31,376 bases of DNA from Nephromyces sp. MM_2019 (GCA_015657535.1 JADHZB010001642.1:1-31376); one strand, 5' to 3'; positions 22,061 through 29,976 are shown, counted from the stretch's first letter. Notes: generated by a model from the letters alone, not told the origin. Made by a program: numbers and translations.

Positions 22061-22957
22061 AGGGGTGCAGCGACTCAGCGATTTGCTCAGAGAATGGCTG
22101 AGACTATGCTGCGTGAAGAAGAGGCAAAGAAGAAGGAGAGAAGAACTAGGGAGGGGGGTTCAAGCCTAAACGCTGGTGCATCATCTTTGTCTGATAATGA
22201 AAAGGGTGGAAAGTCTTCGCTCGGTTGGGGTGATGGGGAGGAGGCTCGAGGCTCCTCCTCTTTTGGGGAGACAGCCTGGGAGGATTCGAAGAAGGGTGTG
22301 GATAGTTCGTGGATAGACGCACACACACAGGGTAGGAGAGGTGGGGATGGGAGAGAGACAGAAGCTGTGAGGGACTCTGCGCGAGTGAGGGTAGATGAAG
22401 TGGAGGGGGTGAGGGGGGGAGTTGGGGTAGCTGAGGGGGAGACAGTGAGGGCGGGGGATGGAGAAGCTGGAGTTTCTCGGGCGGAGAGAGTTAGGGGTGT
22501 AGATGGACCACCCGGAGTAGCTGGGGGGGATGGAGAGAGTCTTGCAGGTGAAAGGAGACAGAGAGAAGCCTCAAATGAGGCTGCTGTAGGTGGCGGAAGT
22601 CGCCAGGATCTCTCTAATCCTCTAGACTCTAGGTGTTGGATTAGAAGGGTAGGAACTAGTGATGAGTGTCTGAGTATCTCTGAGGAAGCTCTGGAGAGCG
22701 GCTTAGCATTGAGTCGTTGGGAGGATGTTTCTGTGGTGAGTGTTGGGCAGAGGGATGAAACCTCAGAGAATGAAGGTATGGAGAAGGAATCAGCCCCTCA
22801 ACAAGGTGTTTCAAATGAGGCTGATGGGAGAAACCCTCCAGAAATGAGTGAAAGAGCGGAAACGCTCTGGCGATCTCGGCCAAACTGGGATTTCTGGCCG
22901 TCTTTACGAGATAGTGTGTGTGCAAATGTCAATCGTATCGCTTGGGTGATCGAAGAG
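21555..22957 (+). CDS. Giant HECT E3 ligase exon with lectin-like strands and charged linker (residues 5573-6040)
   Basis: The exon starts after CCTGCAG (phase 1) and ends before GTGAGTTGGG (phase 0). The first 170 residues form the last part of a concanavalin A/laminin-G-like domain (LTLSFWLTPAD, KKQRWTHVGVII, LVIYIDGVLAGS, CGYIADWQVAYSSDPF). A Lys/Glu/Arg-rich helix follows (EEEAKKKERRTREGG). About 22330-22600 is a G-rich segment coding a repetitive Gly/Glu/Val/Arg sequence. The last 60 residues are again folded (LWRSRPNWDFWPSLRDSV, RIAWVIEE) and lead into the region before HECT. Confidence 0.85.
22330..22600 (+). repeat. G-rich degenerate coding repeat inside the 21555-22957 exon
   Basis: About 270 bases of GGGGGTGAGG/GGAGAC-type sequence encode a low-complexity Gly, Glu, Val and Arg stretch (for example VEGVRGGVGVAEGETVRAG). 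It remains open in the exon frame, but its base composition is like the G-rich 5' ends of this gene's introns. Confidence 0.6.
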
Positions 22958-23474
22958 GTGAGTTGGGGGTTGGGTATGGGTGTGTGTTGATGTGTGTGTT
23001 GGGGGTGTATTGGTGTGTGTGTGTGTTTGGGTGTGCGTTTCTATGTGTGTATGTGTTACCATTTGCTAGCATTTTGAAATGTGCTTTTTGGTTCTGTATA
23101 GCTGTGTGCGTGTGTTTCTGCATGTGTGTATTGTCACTCTCCTTATATCTATCTTCATGATTTTCTCCCTTGTGTGCGTGTTGCTTCTTTTTGCTGTTTT
23201 TTTATGTGTTCATCGAGGTGCTTTCGTCTTAACGAAATGCACCAAGAAGTATGTTTTGGATATGAACAAGTAAGCTAAGCTGAGTTTATTAGCAAATGGG
23301 TGCATGTGGATACGCAAATACACACAAACCCACCGAGGCACACAAGTAAATGTCGAATTTCATTCGTGCATACACTCACGTTACCACTGTTGCACACACC
23401 ATTGCGCCTCCACACCCCCTACCTCACTCCCACACACACACGCACTCCATAAAGATCTCCTAATCTTTTTTCAG
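22958..23474 (+). other. Intron, phase 0, G/TG-rich start and CA-rich end
   Basis: The 517-base intron runs from GTGAGTTGGGGG to CTTTTTTCAG. The first 90 bases are GGGTG/TGTGTG-rich. From about 23315 to 23450 it is CA- and CCC-rich, followed by the pyrimidine tract. The ends are complementary in composition. Confidence 0.85.
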
Positions 23475-23812
23475 GGCCGCTGGAAGCTGAAACTTCAACA
23501 ACTAGACTGGTTACTCGATGTAGATACACTGCGATCAGTCGTTAACGGACTTGATGCGTTGGATGAAAACAGCAAGCAGCCTGGTATATACAGCTCCATG
23601 GATATCGATAGGCTGGAGTTCTCTAGATTTTCCCAGTCTGAAGACTTCCTTCTAAGGCATATGATATGCAATCGCCTAGCTAATGATGCTGATCTAGACG
23701 TTGCCTTCAGTCTCAATCGCTCATTCATTCAACTGATAGCCTCAACAGTGCACTGTGTTGATCTCTTCTCCTCTAACAACTCTGGAACTGAAGTAATGCG
23801 AAACAAGTTCAG
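23475..23812 (+). CDS. Giant HECT E3 ligase exon, helical lead-in to HECT (residues 6041-6152)
   Basis: The exon lies between CTTTTTTCAG (phase 0) and GTAGTATATG (phase 2). The 112 residues are mostly helical: GRWKLKLQQLDWLLDVD, RLEFSRFSQSEDFLLRHM, then SFIQLIASTVHCVDLF and the start of the 'kvR..f' region that precedes HECT domains. It probably packs against the N-lobe, as in other large HECT ligases. No separate domain is recognised. Confidence 0.88.
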
Positions 23813-24172
23813 GTAGTATATGCGTTGGGCATATTGCTAGCAGTGTATGTGCGTGAGTTGCTGTGGTGTTAGTGTCATGAGTGCGTTGTGTGTATGTATG
23901 TGTGTGTATGTTTTTTTTATAGTAATATGTTATTTGAGAGATACACCATCTCTCTGTATATGTATGTGATAATATTCTTTCTTTCTTTCTTTCTCTGTGT
24001 GTGTGTGTGTGTTTGCTTCTTTGCATAACACCCAGCTCGCTATCTCTCCCTTGCTCTTACTCTGTCACTCTTACTCTCTGTCTCGGGCTTCCCTCTGTGC
24101 GTTTGTGTGTGCTACTCTGTTTGTGACAATTTTTCCCCTATATATCGCCCTGTTAACCCTCTCTTTTTCAAG
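23813..24172 (+). other. Intron, phase 2, 360 bases
   Basis: From GTAGTATATG to CTTTTTCAAG. It contains short TGTG runs, a CTTT tetranucleotide tract near 23975-23995, a TG run at about 23996-24012 and a long pyrimidine-rich 3' part. Exon AG|G restores Arg. Confidence 0.85.
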
Positions 24173-24545
24173 GTGCCTGCTGCCTTATGGCTTCAAGCGA
24201 TGGCTCTTCAACTCCTGTCTCTCAATGACTGAAGACCCCAAGGGTGATGGTAGGTTAAGGGTGAGTATTAACAGACCTAGAGCACTTAGATCTTTCGAGA
24301 AAGGGCAAGATCCTGATGGCTTAAAGTCAGTGTTTGGCCAGATGTATCAGAAGATCAACTTTATTGATTCTAGGCGTTTAAGAGCACACATTAGGCCCTG
24401 GTATATACTCTATGAAGGAGAGGGTGGAACTGATGCTGGTGGGCTTTTCAGAGACTCTCTAACCCACCTCTGCCATGAGATTCAATCTTCAAGGCTTCAG
24501 CTCTTTATACCTTGCCCGAACTCTCAGGGGTTTGGAGAGAACCGG
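24173..24545 (+). CDS. HECT domain N-lobe exon 1 (residues 6153-6277)
   Basis: The exon follows CTTTTTCAAG and ends before GTAGGTGTG in phase 0. It holds the start of the HECT domain: RLRVSINRPRAL, KSVFGQMYQKI, then the signature ILYEGEGGTDAGGLFRDSL, which matches the conserved 'v.FeGE.GiDaGGl.rE' core. It ends in QLFIPCPNSQGFGENR, equivalent to the 'L-iPtpn' region. The glutamates and DAGG residues of the N-lobe core are intact. This lobe binds the E2 enzyme. Confidence 0.95.
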
Positions 24546-24817
24546 GTAGGTGTGTGGGGAATATTTTCTTTTGCGTGTTGGTGCATATGTGTGTGCTATC
24601 ACGTGTGCCAGTGAATGTGTGTACTGTCATGGGTGTCTGTGTGCTATCACGTGTGTATATGCATTTGCGTGCTCTCATGTCTGCGTAATCTTGTGTGTGT
24701 TCTTTTCCCTTTTTTATTCTGAGGTTCTTTTCTTTGTGAAGTGTATATACACATCCTTTTTCATGCTCGCTTTCTCTTCAAAGCATCTAACACACAACAT
24801 CTTGAGTGTACGTACAG
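24546..24817 (+). other. Intron, phase 0, 272 bases
   Basis: From GTAGGTGTGTGG to GTACGTACAG. Repeated GTGTGC and CACGTG words near 24585-24670 form a loose repeat of about 25 bases (CTATCACGTGTG appears twice). The 3' half is T-rich. Confidence 0.88.
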
Positions 24818-25027
24818 GATAATTGGATTCCTAACATGAGTGCTTCGTCTGCGCTTGATATATCAATGTTTGTGTTTATCGGGAAGCTGATGGGAACTGC
24901 TATACGTGGAGGCCACTGCTTATCTCTAGACTTTCCTTCGTGTGTGTGGAAGTATCTGGTGCAAGAAACTGTGGAAGAAAAAGATCTGGAGGCGATTGAT
25001 GCTCTGTGTGTGCAGTTGTTACAGAAG
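24818..25027 (+). CDS. HECT domain N-lobe exon 2 (residues 6278-6347)
   Basis: The acceptor TACGTACAG and the donor GTAGGAAGC are both phase 0. The residues fit the HECT order: an unconserved start (DNWIPNMSASS), LDISMFVFIGKLMGTAIRGG ('y-fvGrllgkAi-dg'), CLSLDFPSCVWKYLV ('l-l-fs---ykkll') and a following acidic helix (VEEKDLEAIDALCVQLLQ). This part of the N-lobe supplies the E2-binding subdomain. Confidence 0.94.
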
Positions 25028-25524
25028 GTAGGAAGCTTTGTGTGTGCGTGGGTGGTGTCTATTGCTTACTGCGAAGGCTTTCGGGAGGTTGTGTCCTTGA
25101 AATGTGTGCTAATGAAATTTTGAATGAGTTTATGCGAGTTGTTGCTGTATATCCGCTGAAGAGCCATCTTCATTGTTAGCTTCATGGGCGGGTGAGTATA
25201 GAAGCGGAGATGCTAGTGATGGGGAGAGAGGTATATTTGTGTGTGTGTGTGTGCGTGTGTGGGTTTGTCTGTGTGTGTGTGTGCTTGTATGGGTGTGGGT
25301 GTATACATTGCAGGATGTGTTTACAGGGTAGAAATGTAGGGAGAGATATATATGTTTTCTTGTTTGCGTGTTTGTGTATATCTACATTATAAAGTGTGTG
25401 TTTGGCGTTTACAATGAAACGTATGATTGTCTGCTTATATATCCCTTTGTGTGTGTTACTAACACAAGTCTCCATACAAATAGACGTGTGTGTGTGTGTG
25501 TTTTTTTTTTCTAATTTTGGCTAG
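25028..25524 (+). other. Intron, phase 0, 497 bases, TG-rich
   Basis: From GTAGGAAGC to TTTTGGCTAG. Interrupted TG runs lie at about 25228-25285 and 25484-25500, followed by a T run. CTAATTTTG lies 15 bases before the acceptor. I see no additional exon. Confidence 0.85.
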
Positions 25525-25722
25525 ATGATGCTACTGGAGAATGAAGGCGTAACTCGAGAGACTTTCCAAGAGTATTTCCCTCTTTATTGGACTACTACGA
25601 CTTCAGATGGTAGAGTAGTAGATTTGAAAGAGAATGGATCTTCTTTGCTAGTATCATGGGATGAGCGAGAGAAGTATCATAAAGCTACAGTAGACTATAG
25701 GATACATGAATTCGACACACAG
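25525..25722 (+). CDS. HECT domain N-lobe exon 3 (residues 6348-6413)
   Basis: The exon runs from GGCTAG to GTGAGCGTG, phase 0 at both ends. It encodes MMLLENEGVTRETFQEYFP, then the beta strands YWTTTTSDG and VVDLKENGSSLLVSWDERE, and KYHKATVDYRIHEFDTQ. The last part matches 'v---N--eYv-l-v-yrl' of HECT domains. The usual 'eLk-gG-di-Vt' element is present as DLKENGSSLLVSWDE. Confidence 0.92.
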
Positions 25723-26566
25723 GTGAGCGTGTGAGTATATACTTCAAGTGAAGCTAGGTTAAGCTTTTGTGTGTGCTGAAGTGAATTCTGTTTTGCAGGA
25801 GGTTTATACGATCCAATTGAGTAGTTTAGGGGCTGGAATAGGCAAGATTGTGTGTAGATATATGTGAGGATAGTCAGTGTTTTTGTTGTGTGTGTTTCGG
25901 GTGGATGTGATGTTCTGGTTGTATATGTGTGTGGGTTGGGTGTGGTGTATTGGTTTTATGTGTTTGTATGTGGGGGATATGTGATGTGTTGGTTTTATGT
26001 GTGGGTATGGGGTTGGGGTGGTGTGTTTATTGTGTGTGTGTGGGTATATGAGAATGTTTTATGTTTAAAACGAAGCTACTTAGACTGTATATTACGTTTA
26101 GATGTTATGCAGTGGATATATTGAAACAAAGCTATCCTGTGGGGACACACACAAGACAGTAGTTAAATACAGTTGGTAGGCAAACACACACGAAATTTCT
26201 TATGGAGTGAAATTCATTCAGTACACACATCTGAGAATACGCACTGGCACAACTTTTTATCTGTCCTTTTATAGCTGATTTCTCTTTCTTCAAGCTACAT
26301 TTATTGCTAACACACACACACACATACCCACATGGCTAGCTTTTGTTGGTTTAATATTATTTTGCAAGTTTTTTCCTTCACCTAAAACGAAAGAAAATCC
26401 TTGGATTTAGTGGAATTTACAATCTTCAGCATCATCTTCGTCCTGATCTTCCTTCGCATCGTCTTCGTCCTGATCTTCATCATCTTCTCCATCTTCATCT
26501 TCATCATATTCTTCATCATCTTCTTCTTCTTCTTCATCATCACCTTTATCTTCTCTCTCTTTTTAG
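25723..26566 (+). other. Intron, phase 0, 844 bases with CTT/CAT tract
   Basis: From GTGAGCGTGTG to CTCTTTTTAG. The 5' part has TGTG and GGGTTGGTG words. A CTT/CAT trinucleotide tract (about 26419-26566) forms an exceptionally long polypyrimidine region before the acceptor. Read on the minus strand the tract would give an Asp/Glu-rich frame. Confidence 0.85.
26419..26566. repeat. TCTTCA/TCATCT trinucleotide-like tract
   Basis: About 148 bases built from CTT and CAT triplets, with a 15-base direct repeat CGTCCTGATCTTCNT near 26439 and 26467. It lies directly against the 3' splice site and probably serves as the polypyrimidine tract. Confidence 0.8.
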
Positions 26567-26716
26567 CTTTCTGCTATTCGCCGAGGGTTAGGAACTATCA
26601 TACCTTTAGAGCCTTTGAGACTGTTTACTGCGAAGCAGATTGAGTATATGATCTGTGGCTCTGCTGAAGTGGATATAGGGCTACTGAGGGCACACACCCA
26701 CTATAACGGCTTCACT
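26567..26716 (+). CDS. HECT domain exon 4, hinge region (residues 6414-6463)
   Basis: This 150-base exon is phase 0 on both sides (CTCTTTTTAG acceptor, GTGAGTTCC donor). It is missed if only long reading frames are considered, because the frame is closed upstream. Translation gives AIRRGLGTIIPLEPLRLFTA, then KQIEYMICGSAEVDIGLLR and HTHYNGFT. This matches the HECT sequence 'f-kGf--viP---l-lfs--Ele-licG---idi--L---t-Y-g-y'. The Gly-Ser-Ala motif and the final Tyr-Asn-Gly are conserved. Confidence 0.93.
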
Positions 26717-27390
26717 GTGAGTTCCTCTTTCTTGGTGTGCTGTGCTTGCAAGAATTTTCGTATGGGTAGTGTTTGTGTGCATGTGTGTCTGTTTGCATGA
26801 TTGTTTTTCTCCATTGCCCTTGTATGTGTTACATCACGTGTCTACTTTGCTCTCTTCCCCTTGTGTGTGCGTGTGTATGTGTTTGTCACATTCTAAATAT
26901 CTAATCGACTCTCTTCTACTGGCGTTTATGTGTGTGTGCGTCTCCTGGTTTTTTTTATTCTAAACCTCAACTTCGCATTCTACCCCTATTGTGTTTGGGA
27001 CTGTTTATCTGTATGCCTATGTGTGTGTCCCTGACTGTGTGCGTCCCTGACTGTGTGTCTCTGTGTATGTCCCTGACTGTGTGTGTCCCTGACTGTGTGT
27101 GTCCCTGACTGTGTGTCTCTGACTGTGTGCGTCCCTGACTGTGTGTCCCTGTGTATGTCCCTGACTGTGTATGTCCCTGACTGTGTGTCCATTACTGTGT
27201 GTCTCTGACTGTGTGTCTCTGACTGTGTGTCCCTGACTGTATGTCCCTGACTGTATGTCCCTGACTGTATGTCCCTGACTGTATGTCTCTGACTGTGTGT
27301 CCCTGACTGTGTGTCTCTGACTGTGTGTCTCTGACTGTGTGTATATACCTATATCCCCCCTTAAACCCCCTCTTCCATCTTTATCTTCAG
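26717..27390 (+). other. Intron, phase 0, 674 bases with 14-bp minisatellite
   Basis: From GTGAGTTCC to TTTATCTTCAG. The first 300 bases are T/TG-rich, and the second half is a tandem repeat (see next entry). Antisense reading frames rich in Ser-Gln-Gly-His-Thr are products of the repeat. Confidence 0.88.
27024..27345. repeat. 14-bp minisatellite, unit CCCTGACTGTGTGT
   Basis: About 320 bases with some 20 units. Most are 14 bp. Common variants have CTCTGACTGTGTGT, CCCTGACTGTATGT or CCCTGACTGTGTGCGT. Several adjacent units share the same variant, a sign of recent local expansion. Confidence 0.9.
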
Positions 27391-27771
27391 GCAAATGATG
27401 AAGTAATTCAGTGGTTTTGGGAGGTTTTGGAGTCGTTTAATCTTCGAGAAAAGCAGCTTTTCTTGAGGTTTGTGTGGGGACGCTCTCGTCTTCCTCCTGC
27501 AACTTCTGTGTGGGAGCAGCAGATGGAAGTCGTGAAGATGCACGTCCGGCTGAGATCGTGGCGTGGCCTTAATCTCTTCAGACAGGGGGATCTTCCTGGC
27601 TCAGCAAACGCAGGCAATTCATCAGTCGTAGGAACAAATCCAGAGCAGTCAGAGGTTGCCCATCATGAAGCAGTGCAGCCTAATGTGATGGTGGGAGTGA
27701 ATGATGTTGGTAGCCCTGAGATGAAGCCAGAAGACTACGTTTTACCAACTTCACACACATGCTTTTTCCAG
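27391..27771 (+). CDS. HECT domain C-lobe exon with catalytic cysteine (residues 6464-6590)
   Basis: The exon is phase 0 on both sides (TATCTTCAG acceptor, GTGTGTGGG donor). It carries VIQWFWEVLESFNLREKQLFLRFVWGRSRLP, matching 'i-wFW-vl--f--eer-~fl-FvtGssrlP'. A long non-conserved stretch of about 75 residues follows. Then comes VLPTSHTCFFQ, equivalent to 'LP-ahTCFn-L'. The catalytic cysteine is residue 6587 (codon 27760-27762) and accepts ubiquitin from the E2 as a thioester. The His-Thr before it and the Phe after it are conserved. The donor follows four codons later. Confidence 0.96.
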
Positions 27772-28443
27772 GTGTGTGGGGGGGGTAAATGTGGGTGCTT
27801 GCATGAGGGGGGGTGGGAGGTGCGTGGAGGTAGGTGTTTGAAGGGGGGTGGAGATGGGAGTACATGTGTCATTGGGTGTGTGTGTGTGTCTTTTTTATAA
27901 GATTTCTGCACCCAATGGCTATTCCATGTAGCCTGTATGTGCTCTCCCAAATTTCTCTATGGAGTATCTCCTGTTTTATTTGTGTAGAATGCTAATGAAA
28001 ACTGATGGAGAGCTAAAGGATAAGCTTCAAACTTTGCTAGAATGCTAGTGCATATGCGAAGCCTGAAGCTGCTTTTGTGTATATGGGAATCCACTCTAGT
28101 TTATCCAGACACTCTTTCATACTATGTTTGTAAGCCTGAAGATATCTCTTTTTGTGTGTGTGTGTGTGTGTGTGAACCATCTCTTCTTTCTCCAAACACT
28201 TTTCCATGGCGCTCAGCACACGCTCTCCCTCAATAAATGAAACACGAAAAAAATGTGCTCTTCATACAGCACTCATTGCATCCTCTTTGAAGATGCAAAA
28301 TCAGGCTTTTTTTGTGCTTATAATCTTTAGTCATCTTGAAGAAATCGCAGTTTTTTTTGCAGATTCCATCTTTTTTCACATTTTTTTTGTTTCTTCATCA
28401 TATTCTCCTCTTCATCACAATTTCCTCTTTTTTTGATGTCTAG
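27772..28443 (+). other. Intron, phase 0, 672 bases, with coding-like fragments
   Basis: From GTGTGTGGGG to TTGATGTCTAG. The first 120 bases are G/TG-rich. A 19-codon ORF (27989-28048) and a short segment at 28332-28351 that resembles one downstream of the HECT exon are noted as findings. A TG run lies at about 28155-28175. The last 130 bases are T/TCTTC-rich. Confidence 0.8.
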
Positions 28444-28566
28444 GTCGAACTTCCCGTTTATTCTAGCAAAGCTCTCTTGAAGAAGAAGCTTTTGTATGCA
28501 ATAACTGAGGGAATTGCAATTGATGCAGATCATAACGCAGAGAATGTAAACTGGGAGCAAGTATAA
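28444..28566 (+). CDS. HECT domain last exon with stop codon (residues 6591-6630)
   Basis: The exon follows TGATGTCTAG in phase 0 and encodes VELPVYSSKALLKKKLLYAI, matching the conserved 'l-LP-Ysskeel-ekLl-Ai'. Then come TEGIAIDADHNAENVNWEQV and TAA at 28564-28566. The 'IDaD' ending recalls the HERC1 C-terminus. The stop gives Trp at position -4 from the end, where many HECT ligases carry a functionally important Phe. Ending here is the simplest model. A GT at 28561-28562 could instead splice to downstream sequence (see findings). Confidence 0.75.
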   Translation, partial: VELPVYSSKALLKKKLLYAITEGIAIDADHNAENVNWEQV

Positions 28567-28826
28567 GCTTTAAGTAAAGCCGACGGTTGTTTGAGTAAAT
28601 TTATGGTTTTAAACTATCGAAAAGTTCATGTGTGTGCGCGATTTTATGGGATAATTGCTGAATTTTTTGTGTGTGCAAGTTTATCAGGTGATTGCTTAGT
28701 GTGTACATATTTACTTATATGCACACATTGCTTAGCGCGTGTGTGTCTGTTGGTTCCTCAAGGCGTATAGCTCCCTCCAATTCTCTATCCCATTGCTTTC
28801 TTGTTTGTATCTTTTTCCTTCTCTAG

Positions 28827-29182
28827 GCGGCATCTCAAAGAATTTGTGATGAATGTATGATACCTTTTATATCAGTCTTTCCTTCAATCTATGCTTATCT
28901 CCTGCACAATCGCCTTCACATCCACCTGCACTATCTATTTCGCTATTTTTTTTTACGCTCACCTGCACCACTACCTGTACAATAACTTTCCAAATGCATG
29001 TGTATTCGACTTCTTCCATTTTCCCACCGAAATCCCCCAGAATTCTAGCTTCTAAACTTCGCACGCACACAACTTTCCCTCCCCCTTCAGCTCTACTTCA
29101 TCTTCAAGAAATTGCTGTCGTACTCGTTCATTTCTTAGCATCAGAATCATTACTCAAGAGGATCCTCAATCTGATGATGTAA
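28827..29182 (+). CDS. Possible alternative C-terminal tail exons of the HECT ligase
   Basis: If the GTATAAGC at 28561 is used as a donor (phase 0), an acceptor CTTCTCTAG (ends 28826) opens a 19-base exon (AASQRI). A GTGATGAATG donor then leads to the acceptor CCCCCTTCAG (ends 29090), followed by LLHLQEIAVVLVHFLASESL and nine more residues to TAA at 29180-29182. Phases fit (0 then 1). Both intervening stretches look like introns of this gene: TG-rich then pyrimidine-rich, and pyrimidine-rich. The tail would be a 36-residue amphipathic helix. The weak GTGATG donor argues against it. Confidence 0.35.
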
Positions 29183-29253
29183 TGACATTCCGCTTGAAGC
29201 TGATTAGCTTCGTGATGTACTACTACTTTACTGAATCCGTGTGTGCGTGTGTG

Positions 29254-29284
<31 letters not shown>

Positions 29285-29527
29285 CTACGTGTCGACATTG
29301 AAATTTGTATTTCTTCCTGCACTCTGTTTAAAAAGTATCTGCTTCATTTGCGTTGAAATTTCTTCTTTAAGTTTATTAAATTTCCAAAGAAGGAAAGTTT
29401 CTGTTTCATTTAGATGAAAAATGCAACGCTAAATCTGTATTTCTCATTTTACGAGTTTTTTTGATGTTTTGGAAGAAGAAAACAGCGAAAAGCTGGAAAA
29501 AACTGCGAATTTTATGCTCAATAACTG
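29183..29527. other. Non-coding stretch with (TG)n and T run
   Basis: It contains a (TG)n run at about 29239-29267 followed at once by an 18-base T run, then AT-rich sequence with no gene. This may be 3' flank of the ligase gene and 5' flank of whatever follows. Confidence 0.6.
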
Positions 29528-29976
29528 ATGAAAGCAGCTTGGGGAAGATTCGGTGTTTGTGTGTGTTTTTATTTCCCTTTTGTGCGTGGCTTTAGTGGAT
29601 TCTGTGGGAGTTTTGGTAGATTGTGTGTGGGAGATTTGGTATTTCCGGAGTGTATATGGGAGGGTTGGTAGATTGCGCTTGTGTGATGTGTGTGTGGGAG
29701 ATTTGGTGGATTTTGAGTATATATGGGAAGTGTGGTGGATTGTGTGTGTGATATCTTCAGTTACACGGTGTGTGTTATTGCCCTTTGGCAGCGCACATCC
29801 AGTCGAGCCCTAGAATTTTGTGTGAGTTTGCTGCGTTTTCACTGCCTCTCCTCTTCATTTGGCTGAGGAATCACACACACTGTAGAAACCCAAAAAATAG
29901 CAGATTACGAGATGAGGCAGAGGGCTTAGTGAGAACTCTACAAGGGGGGGTATGTCATCTGAAAGCCACTCATTAG
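29528..29976 (+). CDS. Possible two-exon small gene, about 69 residues
   Basis: An ATG at 29528 opens MKAAWGRF and reaches a donor GTGTTTGTGTG at 29553 (phase 1). The 239-base TG-rich intron ends CCCTTTGGCAG (29791), and the second exon starts at 29792. It stays open for 61 codons (HIQSSPRILCEFAAFSLPLL ... LRDEAEGLVRTLQGG) to TAG at 29974-29976. The middle could be a short hydrophobic segment (FAAFSLPLLFIWL). The product matches nothing I know. The phase match, the intron's composition and the lack of repeats in exon 2 are the only support. An RNA gene or untranslated exon is equally possible. Confidence 0.28.

Noticed and set aside
26986..27394. Minus-strand frames rich in Ser-Gln-Gly-His-Thr-Val
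   Set aside because: Products of the 14-bp minisatellite, with no start context and no splice support.
29128..29322. Minus-strand frame of about 64 codons over the TG and T runs
   Set aside because: Lys and His-Thr runs come from the homopolymer and the microsatellite.
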